From an uncultured Pelagimonas sp. (GTDB lineage Bacteria; Pseudomonadota; Alphaproteobacteria; Rhodobacterales; Rhodobacteraceae): 64,000 bases of DNA. Under the pieces are notes generated by a model. It was not told where the DNA came from. It saw nothing but the letters and a program-made list of their open reading frames with translations, and searched no databases. The translations under genes and the position numbers were made by a program. Positions 42,622-51,442 of this stretch are shown piece by piece. Numbering within the stretch: position 1 is the stretch's first letter; every line of letters starts with the position of its first letter. Location of the stretch: the NCBI GenBank assembly GCA_947499735.1, contig CANMPP010000001.1, forward strand, positions 682,001-746,000, read 5' to 3'.

Positions 42622-43478
42622 TTAATCATCCGAAAATCCAGCAAGCGTGAGTTTGCCTTTGGTTTGACCACTTTCCAGTTGCTGATGTGCCTTGCGCAAA
42701 TTTTCAGCTGTGATTGGACCCAAATGTTCGGCTGACGTCGTGCGGATTTTATTGTGATCTACCAATTGGGCAATTTCGTTCAGGATATCGCGTTGTCGCG
42801 CGATGTCTTTGGTTTGAAACAGAGATCTCGTATACATCAATTCCCAATGGATTGAGATGCTCTTGGCTTTAAAGGGCATGATGTTGAACTCAGCGGGATC
42901 ATCAATCAGCCCATAGCGCCCTTGCGGCGCTATTAGAGAGATGACTTCGTCGATATAGGTTTCCGAATGCGTGGTTGAAAATACGAAAGACGGGGATTCA
43001 AGGCCAAGATCCTCGATCTGTTTGGCCAAGGGTTTGGAATGATCGATGACGTGATGCGCCCCCAAGTCTGTCACCCAAGATTTCGTTTCGTCCCGCGATG
43101 CTGTGGCAATGACCATCAGACCCGTCAGAGAGCGAAGCAGTTGGATCGCGATAGACCCGACACCGCCTGCGCCGCCGATGATTAAGATGGCATTGGCGCC
43201 GCCCGGTACTTTTCTGTCAACTGACAGGCGATCAAACAGCATTTCGTAGGCAGTCAGTGACGTCAGAGGCAGGGCTGCAGCAGCAGGGAAATCAAGCGAT
43301 TCTGGCATCCGTCCAACGATGCGTTCGTCCACCAGATGGAATTCACTATTGGTGCCGGGGCGCGAAATATCGCCAGCATACCAAACCCGATCACCGGGAC
43401 AAAAATTTGTGACATCTGGGCCGATCTCGGCAACGATGCCCGCCGAATCCCATCCTAGTATGACAGGTGTGTCCGTTT
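42622..43478 (-). pseudogene. Zinc-type alcohol dehydrogenase, 5'-truncated remnant
   Basis: From about 43478 leftward the frame encodes a good MDR-family body: LGWDSAGIVAEIGPDV, GDRVWYAGDISRPGTNSEFHLVDERIVGR split across the usual positions, IIGGAGGVGSIAIQLL for NADPH, and a normal C-terminus (GQTKGKLTLAGF). The first ~50 residues expected before LGWD (the part with VNPVD) are missing; the frame instead continues into antisense of an HxlR gene fragment. No start codon with ribosome-binding site fits. I read it as a truncated, probably dead gene. Confidence 0.75.
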
Positions 43479-43480
43479 GT

Positions 43481-43591
43481 GGGGGGCGGTTTAACGAATT
43501 GTCGCGACGGGTTGGTTCGGTCACGCAGCGCAGCCTGACCAAACAATTGCGAGAGCTAGAAGCAGATGGAATCGTGTCGCGCAAACAGGTG
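43481..43591 (+). pseudogene. HxlR-family regulator, internal fragment
   Basis: About 37 codons encode the recognition part of an HxlR winged helix (GGRFNELSRR, then SLTKQLRELEADGIVSRKQ). Neither the N-terminal helix nor the C-terminal PPRVEYSLT part is present. It abuts the truncated alcohol dehydrogenase head-to-head, as these two families often are, so both lost their 5' ends in one deletion. Confidence 0.75.
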
Positions 43592-43626
43592 GATAAGGCA
43601 TCCATGTTTGAAAGGGGATGTGTATC

Positions 43627-44391
43627 TCAGCCCTTGATCCGTTTTAACAAGCCGTCCATGCCATCTGTATATCGTTCAAACACGTCCCCCTCGCGCAGGC
43701 TGGTGCGCATTTGTTCGTTCAATCCCCCAGGCGTGGAAAATTCGACGGCCAAATCTGCGTAACTTGTATCAGCATGCGTCTGTGCCGAAGCGGATAGGCC
43801 TGCAAGAACCTGTTCGATATAGGTGCGGGCCTGATCTGGGGAAATCCCGTCTTGTGCCAACCATGCCATTACGGACGCATATGTTTCGAAATAGGATCCC
43901 ATGATGGAACTGGCCGCCAAAATACGGTCGAGATGGGGTTCTTCATGCACCGCGATGGCCGACCCCATTTTGTCAAACAACGCCAACACTTCGGGATGGG
44001 CCGGATAAACCGGGGTTCCGCCGATCCGTTGTTCGACAAAGGGCAGGGGCACAGCGCGCACCAATTCTGGCCCGTCGCCGATTTGCGTGCGCAGCTGAGG
44101 AACCGAAACTGTTGCGACTAAGCTGAGGATGATCTGGTCGGAACGAAAGGTCAGGGTAGAAAGAACATCGCTTAGGATTTGCGGACGCACTGCCAGAACC
44201 ACAATATCGCTGTGATCAATCACGGCTTGATTGCTGGGCGCGATCTGTGTTGCCTCTGCTTCTGTCGCCAAGGCCTGTGCCGTTTCTGCCGAGCGCGGGG
44301 ATAAGATAACCGGGGTTTGCGTATCAGTGGCCCGCAATCCTCTGATCATAGCCGCTGAAATTGTGCCGGTTCCGATAAAGCCGATGCGCAT
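43627..44391 (-). CDS. Divergent pyrroline-5-carboxylate-reductase-like protein
   Basis: 254 residues from the ATG at 44391 (MRIGFIGTGTIS), preceded by GGGGAG; a longer frame to 44439 lacks a site. The NADP-binding Rossmann half is clear (GFIGTGTISAAMIRGL, DIVVLAVRPQIL). The C-terminal half keeps the fold pattern but the P5CR signature TSKGGTT is reduced to STPGGLNEQM and the GSGPAY segment to SSIMGSYFE. It may reduce another cyclic imine. The genome already has proC at 1438. Confidence 0.8.
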   Translation of the reverse strand: MRIGFIGTGTISAAMIRGLRATDTQTPVILSPRSAETAQALATEAEATQIAPSNQAVIDHSDIVVLAVRPQILSDVLSTLTFRSDQIILSLVATVSVPQLRTQIGDGPELVRAVPLPFVEQRIGGTPVYPAHPEVLALFDKMGSAIAVHEEPHLDRILAASSIMGSYFETYASVMAWLAQDGISPDQARTYIEQVLAGLSASAQTHADTSYADLAVEFSTPGGLNEQMRTSLREGDVFERYTDGMDGLLKRIKG

Positions 44392-44540
44392 ATGTTGCTC
44401 CCCAATCCGAGATGTCTTTTCCCGCGTAGTAGAGAGCATTCCACCACAGTGTCAACGCGCGGATATTTCAGCGCAAGCTGTGCTTTACAATTGCTGCGCT
44501 GAAGTACCAGCGCAGCAAAAATAGGTTAGGATAGATGGGA

Positions 44541-45188
44541 TTAGGTGACCCAGCTATATTCGTCCATGTCGACATTTATGACTGCGAAAGCTTCATCATA
44601 AACGGCGATGACTTCGTCTTCATCGGCGGAATTGGCATAGAGTGTAATCTGACCATTTCCATCTTCGTCAATGGTCATATCAGCCATGGCTGATGCACCC
44701 AGATGACGGCCAGCATACCCATAGGCCACCAGATTGTCGGCGCTATAGCTCCAGCCATCGATCTCAACATAATCTTCTACGCCGAAATCATTGATTGTAA
44801 CCACACCATCCGAAGCGGTTGGTGTTAGAACAAATGTGTCAACGTCTTCTGTCGCCGTATATGTGACATCATCCGTTGTGGTCAGGACCGCAAACAATTC
44901 GTCATATGATGCGATGTCGCCCTCTTCGGCCGAGTTGGTGTAGATCAGTATTTCCTCATCACCATCGTCATTCGTTGTGAGTTTTAGATCATAGTCAGAA
45001 CCAAGTTGCCGTTCCGCATAGGCATAGGAATATATGTATTCATAATCATACTCGGTATCATAAAGGACAACGGAATCCTCCGCGCCAAAACCGTCAACGG
45101 CGATTGTGCCATCGGCGGAAATTTCTAGGTAAAAAGTTTCAATATCTGACGTACCAGTATAGGTGATTGTATAGTCGAGATCGTCCAT
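44541..45188 (-). CDS. Acidic protein of two tandem ~100-residue repeats
   Basis: 215 residues, very rich in Asp/Glu/Tyr and lacking Cys. Two homologous halves: TYTGTSDIETFYLE...GFGAEDSVVLYD and YTATEDVDTFVLT...DFGVEDYVEIDG, each followed by an AERQLG or AGRHLG and an IYTNSAEE or LYANSADE segment. The DxF...I.DFG.ED pattern resembles C-terminal modules of RTX exoproteins, so a secreted calcium-binding protein is possible. AGGAG sits 6 nt before the ATG. No signal peptide. Function unknown. Confidence 0.75.
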   Translation of the reverse strand: MDDLDYTITYTGTSDIETFYLEISADGTIAVDGFGAEDSVVLYDTEYDYEYIYSYAYAERQLGSDYDLKLTTNDDGDEEILIYTNSAEEGDIASYDELFAVLTTTDDVTYTATEDVDTFVLTPTASDGVVTINDFGVEDYVEIDGWSYSADNLVAYGYAGRHLGASAMADMTIDEDGNGQITLYANSADEDEVIAVYDEAFAVINVDMDEYSWVT

Positions 45189-45699
45189 TTTCGTCTCCTA
45201 GCGTTCCAGGTGAGCACACTGACAGGATAACGCGGCGATGCGTCCGTGAGTGGGGCCGTGAGATCACCTTCTCCCATTTTTCAGCGATAGTTTCGCTGTG
45301 CCTAAGGGAGTAGCCGAGGCCACGTCGCGATCAAGAGGTCTGCCGCAAGCGGCGATTTTGAGCAAAAAGTGACGCAGGACAATTGGCCAATACGCGCTTA
45401 TTTTTAGTTGGCGAAAGCTGTGCTTTGGCAAAATGTGTCTGCGTTATGATGCCTATGACCGTGCCAAATCCGTGATTTGCCAATCGTTTAAACGGCGCTT
45501 CAGATCCCGTTCAGTTTTTCAAGAAAATAACGTATTCTGAACCTAATATTGAACAGGAAGGTACCATATAAAGGGTCTGCTTTTGTGGTGAAGGGCAGTG
45601 TACTCTACCTGTGCGACGTCGTATTAGGCACGAATCGAACGTACTGCCTTGCCTTTTGATGCCGGGCAGGATGCGCCCTTGGGGGATGGAGTTAAGGTT
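45189..45699. other. Intergenic region without recognisable gene
   Basis: Contains the promoter region of the minus-strand acidic protein and the original upstream region of dusA. A small GCCGC/GCGGC hairpin is at 45342-45353. No open frame here shows family features. Confidence 0.5.
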
Positions 45700-45753
45700 G
45701 TGACAGGCAATATCGCAAAATCAGCGCGTCTTAGCGTTGCGCCGATGATGGAT
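45700..45753 (+). pseudogene. dusA: Displaced 5' end of dusA
   Basis: GTG at 45700 (GGAG 8 nt upstream) opens a frame whose codons 8-18 read SARLSVAPMMD, the N-terminus of DusA, after which homology stops and foreign sequence begins. This is the original dusA start, cut off by the insertion. Confidence 0.8.
45724..45752 (+). repeat. Left flanking repeat (attL-like)
   Basis: 29 bp matching 46875-46903 at 26 positions, including an identical 14-bp core GCGCCGATGATGGA (45739-45752). The core is where crossover should have occurred. Confidence 0.8.
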
Positions 45754-45946
45754 AGGAAAGGGTATGATAATAAGTATTATAAAAACAATGTCTTATCCTG
45801 CTGTTTTCTAACGAGTTGTTCCAATTTTGTCCTACTTGTCGGCAGGCAGTTCGATAAAGATCTGTCAAGCCAGAATTGCCTTTATTTTGGCGGAGCGAGG
45901 GGCAAAGCTCAAAGAGAAACTTTTTGGGCTCCCGGGAGGCGCACAC

Positions 45947-46642
45947 TTGAGCAATGATCCCCAGCAATCAAGCGCTTCGAAGGACGACGTATCCTCAGAG
46001 AAGCCGCTAGAAGGCCTTAAGTTGTACCTAATTCTTATGGAGGAGCTAAAGGTACGCTTTAGGATTATCAACGAAACCTTTGAAAACAAAACCAACCTCC
46101 CACCAGCGTTGGTCAGGGAAATCTGCTTTCTTCAGTTCCGGTTTTCATGCGAAATTATTGCGCTCTCCTGCCTCGCCGCACATGGGGATATTCCCAGATC
46201 GAAAGCGATGATTTCTTCATACGAGCCGCGAAAAATCTTCAAGGAATTGTCCGATCTTAAGCCTAACTTTTACCCTCAACCCATGGAGCTCGTTGACGCT
46301 AACGGTGCGAAAGTGTTGCAAGGTCTGCCGGACAAAGAGCACTTGAAGAAAGACGAACTTCTGAAGCTTTGGGGCATTTCAGGGAACTTTCTTCATCGGA
46401 CACCCATGGCCAAGCTGTATTCGAAGCAGCCCAAGAAACCCGACGACTTTTCCGATATATTCTGCTGGTCTCGGAAGTTGACGGGTCTCTTGAATAGTCA
46501 TTGGATTACAACGAAAGAAAATCGACAAGGGCTTTATGTCACGCTGCGAAGCACAGATAGCGAAACGGCGAAAGCCAGCATCCTTGATTTCGATGTTAAT
46601 TCTGGCGAAGTCTCAGTTACCGGGCTTAAGCTGGACATGTAG
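45947..46642 (+). CDS. Cargo protein of the dusA element, unknown function
   Basis: 231 residues from the TTG at 45947, chosen because GGGAGG lies 7 nt upstream; the frame is open to 45827. I do not recognise the family. It is predicted soluble, mainly helical in the first 140 residues (GLKLYLILMEELKVRFRII; ALVREICFLQFRFSCEII), then contains a KKDELLKLWGISGNFLHR segment and a beta-rich end (GLYVTLRSTDSE; ASILDFDVNSGE). Codon and base usage are more AT-rich than the neighbours, consistent with transfer. As the only gene carried by the element it may confer a selectable trait, for example defence, but nothing in the sequence proves this. Confidence 0.8.
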   Translation: MSNDPQQSSASKDDVSSEKPLEGLKLYLILMEELKVRFRIINETFENKTNLPPALVREICFLQFRFSCEIIALSCLAAHGDIPRSKAMISSYEPRKIFKELSDLKPNFYPQPMELVDANGAKVLQGLPDKEHLKKDELLKLWGISGNFLHRTPMAKLYSKQPKKPDDFSDIFCWSRKLTGLLNSHWITTKENRQGLYVTLRSTDSETAKASILDFDVNSGEVSVTGLKLDM

Positions 46643-46693
46643 ACTTGAACAACCGTGTCGAAAGCGAATCTTTGTAGCGGGTGCGATGTCGCA

Positions 46694-46719
46694 GTCCATC
46701 CCGTTAAGGTGGGACGGAC
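46694..46719 (+). terminator. Hairpin downstream of the cargo gene
   Basis: GTCCATCCC and GGGACGGAC pair at 8 of 9 positions around an 8-nt loop, 52 nt after the stop; no T tract. The rest of 46643-46838 shows no gene. Confidence 0.35.
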
Positions 46720-46838
46720 AAAGCAGAACAACAAACTACATTTAGGAACAACTTTTGTTGCTCCAACTTCATATTGTGGCTCAATTCTGTTCGTTTTGTG
46801 TGCTAGAAGGTGCAGTGCCGAAATTTTGGATCTGCTAA

Positions 46839-47855
46839 GTGTCTGTAGAAGATAAACAAAAAATAGAGCGTAGCGCGCGTTTCAGCGTAGCGCCGATGAT
46901 GGAATGGACGGATCGTCATTGCCGGTATTTTCACAGGCTGATGTCTAGCCAAACTTTGCTTTATACTGAAATGGTGACAGCACCCGCTTTGGTCCGTGGT
47001 GGGGCGACGCACCTTTTGGATTTTTCGCCAGAAGAGCAGCCCGTGGCGTTGCAATTGGGCGGTTCCAATCCGGCTGAATTGGCGACCGCCGCCAAGATGG
47101 GTGCGGATCATGGCTATGACGAGATCAATTTGAATTGTGGCTGCCCGTCGGACCGGGTGCAATCGGGCGCGTTTGGCGCGGTTTTGATGAAAACGCCAGA
47201 TCTGGTTGCGGATTGCGTGGCCCAGATGCAGGCCGCAGTTGGATCACAGGCCGAGGTCACCGTGAAATGTCGGATCGGTGTCGATGATCAGGAACCGCAT
47301 GAGGTTTTGCCAGAATTTTTGGCGCGCGTCTCCGCAACCGGCGTGCACCGGTTCACAATTCACGCGCGTAAGGCCTGGCTAAAGGGGCTTAGCCCGAAAG
47401 AAAACCGGGATGTGCCGCCGCTGGACTATGAATTGGTCAAAGAAATGAAGGGGCTGTTCCCGCATTTGCATTTGTCGATCAATGGTGGCGTAACGTCGCT
47501 GGACATGGCGGAAGATCTTTTGGAGGCCGGTTTGGATGGTGTCATGATCGGCCGTTCTGCCTATCATCAGCCGTGGGACATTTTGGCAGAGGCCGATGCG
47601 CGCATCTATGGCATGGACCGTGATGCGATTGCGCCACGCCAGATTGTGGAACAGATGGTTCCCTATATCGAGGCCCATATTGCCGATGGCGGTCGCCTAC
47701 ATCAGGTGGCGCGTCATATGCTGGGTCTGTTTGCGGGACGTCCAGGCGCGCGGTATTGGCGTCGTCGCCTGTCGTCTGAAGGCACGGCGAAAGATGCGTC
47801 AGCCAGCCTGCTTTTGGACATCCTAAATGACATGAATGTTGACGCGACTGTTTAA
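46839..47855 (+). CDS. dusA: tRNA-dihydrouridine(20/20a) synthase DusA, 5' end rebuilt by insertion
   Basis: 338 residues from a GTG with weak ribosome-binding site. FMN TIM barrel with SVAPMMEWTDRHCR, EMVTAPALVRG, NLNCGCPSDRVQ (catalytic Cys), FTIHARKAWL and NGGV / DGVMIGRSAYH. Reduces U20 of tRNAs. The first ~12 codons (VEDKQKIER) come from the integrated element; the original start is 1.1 kb upstream at 45700. Expression now depends on a promoter in the element. Confidence 0.95.
   Translation: MSVEDKQKIERSARFSVAPMMEWTDRHCRYFHRLMSSQTLLYTEMVTAPALVRGGATHLLDFSPEEQPVALQLGGSNPAELATAAKMGADHGYDEINLNCGCPSDRVQSGAFGAVLMKTPDLVADCVAQMQAAVGSQAEVTVKCRIGVDDQEPHEVLPEFLARVSATGVHRFTIHARKAWLKGLSPKENRDVPPLDYELVKEMKGLFPHLHLSINGGVTSLDMAEDLLEAGLDGVMIGRSAYHQPWDILAEADARIYGMDRDAIAPRQIVEQMVPYIEAHIADGGRLHQVARHMLGLFAGRPGARYWRRRLSSEGTAKDASASLLLDILNDMNVDATV
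46875..46903 (+). repeat. Right flanking repeat (attR-like) inside dusA
   Basis: Partner of 45724-45752 (26 of 29 identical), coding for ARFSVAPMME of DusA. The three differences are at codon positions expected for a diverged but functional replacement 5' end. Confidence 0.8.
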
Positions 47856-47898
47856 GCAGACGGACCTAAAATGGGTGTCGCGATAGGTGGTATTAACA

Positions 47899-48153
47899 TC
47901 AAAGATCTTGGTCTTTAAGCCGCGCCTTGCGACCGCCCCGCCGCTGTTTTAGCAGATCTGCACGCTCGGGCAGGTTAGACATGATATCGCGACGCAATTC
48001 TGGTGTCAGAGAAGACCATGATCCGATTTCATCGAGGGTGCGATAGCACCCGGTGCAGATCTTGGCCTTTGGATGGATGACGCACAGTTTCACGCAGGGG
48101 CTTTCAATCTCGGCGCGTTTCCAGATTTTATCTGTATGTTCTGGGCTGCTCAT
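47899..48153 (-). CDS. DUF1289 protein
   Basis: 84 residues. The DUF1289 pattern SPCVKLCVIHP...CTGCYRTLDEIGSW provides four cysteines for a probable metal site. Family function unknown; often beside ruvX or dusA in alphaproteobacteria. Overlaps the ruvX stop by 4 nt. Confidence 0.92.
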   Translation of the reverse strand: MSSPEHTDKIWKRAEIESPCVKLCVIHPKAKICTGCYRTLDEIGSWSSLTPELRRDIMSNLPERADLLKQRRGGRKARLKDQDL

Positions 48154-48626
48154 TCGGCATCCCCCAAGAACCGCAGTCGATCCAACGCGCCTTGCAGGAT
48201 GTAGCCCGCAGCCACGTGATCGATAACCTCGGCACGGCGTCGGCGGCTTGTATCGGCCTCAAGCAGCGCTTTTTCTGCGGCCACGGTGGACAGGCGTTCG
48301 TCCCAAAAGCTGATGGGGCCATCCCATAGCTGCGAAAAATTCCGTGCAAAGGCACGGGTTGACTGACAGCGCGCGCCTTCGGACCCGTCCATATTCCGGG
48401 GCAGGCCCAGAACGATGCCTCCAATTTCGCGATCCTTCAGGATCACAATCAGCTTTTCAGCGTCCAGTCCGAATTTCTTACGTTTGATGGTTTCCAGTGG
48501 CGTAGACACGGCACGCAAACGGTCGGATACGGACACACCAATTGTTTTGGTTCCCAAATCCAAACCAGCCAAGGCCGCCCCAAAAGGCAAAGCCTCTGCA
48601 AATTCTGCAATATCTTCATATATCAT
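48150..48626 (-). CDS. ruvX: RuvX/YqgF putative Holliday-junction resolvase
   Basis: 158 residues, RNase-H-like fold: AGLDLGTKTIGVSVSD with the first catalytic Asp, VLGLPRNMDGSEG, FWDERLSTVAA (Glu) and the final Asp in EVIDHVAA. Acts in processing of rRNA 5' ends or in recombination. Operon with DUF1289. Confidence 0.93.
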   Translation of the reverse strand: MIYEDIAEFAEALPFGAALAGLDLGTKTIGVSVSDRLRAVSTPLETIKRKKFGLDAEKLIVILKDREIGGIVLGLPRNMDGSEGARCQSTRAFARNFSQLWDGPISFWDERLSTVAAEKALLEADTSRRRRAEVIDHVAAGYILQGALDRLRFLGDAE

Positions 48627-48712
48627 AAAGCGACCTGTCCCTTGGCATCAATGACATCTGGCATTCCAAAGCCAAAGGTTCAAGCCTAGACCGCAATTTG
48701 CCAAGGCTTGGC

Positions 48713-49945
48713 TTAGAAACGCAATCCAGCCTGTGATGCGGATTGCTTCAATATATCCAGCGCGCTTGGGTCCTGTGCAAAGGCACCTTTGGCCTCGTCC
48801 AGAATGCCCTGAGCTTCGTCTGTTCGCCCCAGAACACTCAATGATGTGATCAAACGGGCCCATTTTTCCACCGTGCCACCATCGGCAGCCAATTCAGCGG
48901 CCAAACCTTCGACCATGCCGTTGATCATAGCTGCGCGATCTTCCGCACTAAGGTCTGAGGCCGCTTCGATGTCGTCTGCGCTTGGACCGGCAAAGCCGCT
49001 TGCGGGTGTTGGGGTGGTATAATTGGGCTGACCGGCCTGCCATGCCAATGCGTCTACACGTGCCCGAATGGATTGGATCCATGGGGCGCTTTCAGGCCCT
49101 TCGCGCAGCAAAGCATCCCAATAGGTCAATGCGACATCCGGGCGTCCAATTTGGATCATCATCAGACCTGTGTAATAGCGCGATATTGCATTGCTGCCAT
49201 CTAGCGCCAAGGCACGACCCAATGCAGCCTGTGCGTGGGGCGAGACATATCCACCGGCGGCCTGCACCAACATATCTGCCAGAACTGCGTGATCTTGTGC
49301 CGTGGCGGATCCGGTTTGACGGGTGATGAATTCGTCCTGCGCGCGCCATGCGGCTGCGAAGTTGCCAACCCGTGCTTCGCTGCGTGCCAAAAGGGACCAA
49401 CCGTCAATGCGCTCTGGGTGATCCACCATGGCCTGCCGCAATTGGGCCAGTAAATCAGACATTTCCGTATCTAATTCCGGGGCAGGGGCCTGATAAAGCG
49501 CTTCGGCATCTGTTTGCGACATACGGGTGCTCAGCGCGGTTTGCGCAGCCTGCAAACGGGCGTTTAGGGGCAGATCTTGATACCCATACGCCCCCATTTG
49601 CCAATAAAGCGCCCCGCCAAGCGTCACAACGGCAGCCATGCTGATTGCCGTAATCGGCCAGCCCGGACCGGATGTCGTGGTGTCGCTTTGCGCACGTGCA
49701 TCCAATGCCAGAATGCGTCGGGCGATTTCGGTGCGCAGCCGGGTTGCTTCGTCTGGCTCTAATGTGCCGTTTTTTGCATCCTGCTCGACATCTCGCAATT
49801 GCCGTTTGTAAATGTCCAATGCGTCACTGGATGCAGGTGCCGCGTCATCTGAAAGCGTGGTCGCGTGTTTGGATGCCAGAACAATTGCGCCACCGATGAT
49901 TGCGGATAACATCAGGGCCGGTATCCAAAACATTGCAAGCGACAC
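48713..49945 (-). CDS. ccmI: c-type cytochrome biogenesis protein CcmI
   Basis: 410 residues from the GTG at 49945, chosen because GGAGGT is 6 nt upstream; ATG at 49963 lies before that site. An N-terminal helix (FWIPALMLSAIIGGAIVLA), a cytoplasmic loop typical of CcmI (DIYKRQLRDVEQDAKNGTL), a second helix (ITAISMAAVVTLGGALYWQ) and a periplasmic TPR domain. It hands apocytochromes to the CcmF/H haem ligation complex. No other ccm gene in the window. Confidence 0.9.
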   Translation of the reverse strand: MSLAMFWIPALMLSAIIGGAIVLASKHATTLSDDAAPASSDALDIYKRQLRDVEQDAKNGTLEPDEATRLRTEIARRILALDARAQSDTTTSGPGWPITAISMAAVVTLGGALYWQMGAYGYQDLPLNARLQAAQTALSTRMSQTDAEALYQAPAPELDTEMSDLLAQLRQAMVDHPERIDGWSLLARSEARVGNFAAAWRAQDEFITRQTGSATAQDHAVLADMLVQAAGGYVSPHAQAALGRALALDGSNAISRYYTGLMMIQIGRPDVALTYWDALLREGPESAPWIQSIRARVDALAWQAGQPNYTTPTPASGFAGPSADDIEAASDLSAEDRAAMINGMVEGLAAELAADGGTVEKWARLITSLSVLGRTDEAQGILDEAKGAFAQDPSALDILKQSASQAGLRF

Positions 49946-50195
49946 TAAGAAACCTCCGGTCATTGGCTGTGCTACGGCTGGCCCAAATCTATGCGGTTTG
50001 GGGCAAAATCAAAAGGCAGGTTTTTGCAACTTGTCGTTAACAGGTCAATCTGTCGCAAATGGATGCGCGAGAGACGCTTGTGATCCGCCGTCAATTCGTG
50101 ATCCCATTACTTCCTAGAGAACAGGCCTGATTTGGATTCGCCCAAGGTGGCCAAATCGACCAGTGAGCAAGACCAGTGATGTGGAGCGCAGCACA

Positions 50196-51440
50196 ATGAA
50201 AAGATATTCGGCCTTTGCCATCGCGCGGGAAGCGCTGCGCGATCACACCGGATGGAAACGCGCCTGGGCCAAAGCCCAACCAAAGGCCAAATATGACGTC
50301 ATTATTGTTGGCGCAGGCGGTCATGGCTTGGCGACAGCCTATTATCTGGGCAAGAATTTTGGGATCACCAATGTTGCAGTGATCGAAAAGGGATGGTTGG
50401 GTGGCGGCAATACGGGCCGCAACACCACGATTATCCGGTCGAACTATCTGCAAGATGCTTCGGCTGCGATTTATGAAAAGGCGCGTGGCCTTTATGAAAC
50501 CATGTCGCAGGATCTGAATTACAACGTCATGTTTAGCCCTCGTGGCGTGTTGATGTTGGCCCAGACTGAGCACGAGAAAAAGGGCTATTTGCGCACGGCC
50601 CATGCCAATGCGTTGCAAGGGATCGAAACCCGCTGGATTAGTCCGGCCGAGGTCAAAAAGATCTGCCCGATTATGAATATCGACGGCCCACGTTACCCTG
50701 TTCTGGGTGGCCTTTGGCAGGAACGCGGAGGCACGGCACGCCATGATGCGGTGGCGTGGGGCTATGCGCGGGCCTGTTCGGCGATGGGCATGGATATCAT
50801 CCAGAATTGCGAAGTTACCTCTGTCCTGAAAGAGGGCGGCAAAGTCACAGGCGTAGATACGACCAAAGGTCAGATCAACTGTGACAAGCTGGGTATCGTG
50901 GTTGCAGGGCATTCCGGCGTGTTGGCTGAAATGGCGGGGTTCCGTCTGCCGGTGGAAAGCGTTGCACTACAGGCGCTGGTGTCAGAACCGATCAAACCCT
51001 GCATGGATATCGTTGTTATGGCCAATACGGTGCATGGCTATATGTCCCAATCTGACAAGGGTGAAATGGTCATTGGCGGCGGTGCAGATGGGTTTAACAA
51101 CTACACGCAGCGTGGGTCGTTCCAGCATGTGGAAGAAACCGTGCGTGCCTTGGTCGAAACATTCCCAATGATTTCACGCCTCAAAATGCTGCGCCAATGG
51201 GGCGGCATTGTGGACATGACGGGTGACCGTTCGCCGATCCTATCCAAAACGCCGCTGGACAATTGTTTTATCAATTGCGGCTGGGGCACAGGCGGGTTCA
51301 AGGCGATCCCGGGATCCGGTTGGGGTTTTGCAGAACTGATGGCAACAGGCCATTCGCCCCTAACAGATGAATTCGGGCTAAACCGCTTTTCTGAGGGGCG
51401 CTTTATCGACGAAAGCGTAGCAGCAGGGGTGGCGCATTGA
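50196..51440 (+). CDS. soxB: Sarcosine oxidase beta subunit
   Basis: 414 residues from the ATG at 50196 (GGAG 9 nt upstream). DAO fold: DVIIVGAGGHGLATAYYLG, VIEKGWLGGGNTGRNTTIIRSNY, and C-terminal NCGWGTGGFKAIPGSG. Carries the non-covalent FAD / covalent FMN side of heterotetrameric sarcosine oxidase, which turns sarcosine into glycine plus methylene-THF. Followed by soxD, soxA and soxG, but with a 250-nt gap that contains an opposite-strand ORF. Confidence 0.95.
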   Translation: MKRYSAFAIAREALRDHTGWKRAWAKAQPKAKYDVIIVGAGGHGLATAYYLGKNFGITNVAVIEKGWLGGGNTGRNTTIIRSNYLQDASAAIYEKARGLYETMSQDLNYNVMFSPRGVLMLAQTEHEKKGYLRTAHANALQGIETRWISPAEVKKICPIMNIDGPRYPVLGGLWQERGGTARHDAVAWGYARACSAMGMDIIQNCEVTSVLKEGGKVTGVDTTKGQINCDKLGIVVAGHSGVLAEMAGFRLPVESVALQALVSEPIKPCMDIVVMANTVHGYMSQSDKGEMVIGGGADGFNNYTQRGSFQHVEETVRALVETFPMISRLKMLRQWGGIVDMTGDRSPILSKTPLDNCFINCGWGTGGFKAIPGSGWGFAELMATGHSPLTDEFGLNRFSEGRFIDESVAAGVAH

Positions 51441-51442
51441 TG

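Larger units (their letters stand above)
45753..46874. mobile_element. Small integrated element in the 5' end of dusA
   Basis: About 1.1 kb lies between two copies of the dusA 5' coding sequence; the right copy restores a full-length dusA with a new first 12 codons. dusA is a documented target of a family of tyrosine integrases that rebuild the gene's 5' end in this way. No integrase is present, so this is a reduced remnant or a passenger element mobilised in trans. It holds one gene (45947-46642). Confidence 0.78.

Noticed and set aside
43487-43605. N-terminal extension of the alcohol dehydrogenase frame
   Set aside because: This part is antisense of an HxlR gene fragment and has no dehydrogenase similarity.
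45189-45640. Possible tRNA next to the dusA insertion
   Set aside because: No cloverleaf or T-loop sequence found; the target is the dusA coding sequence itself.
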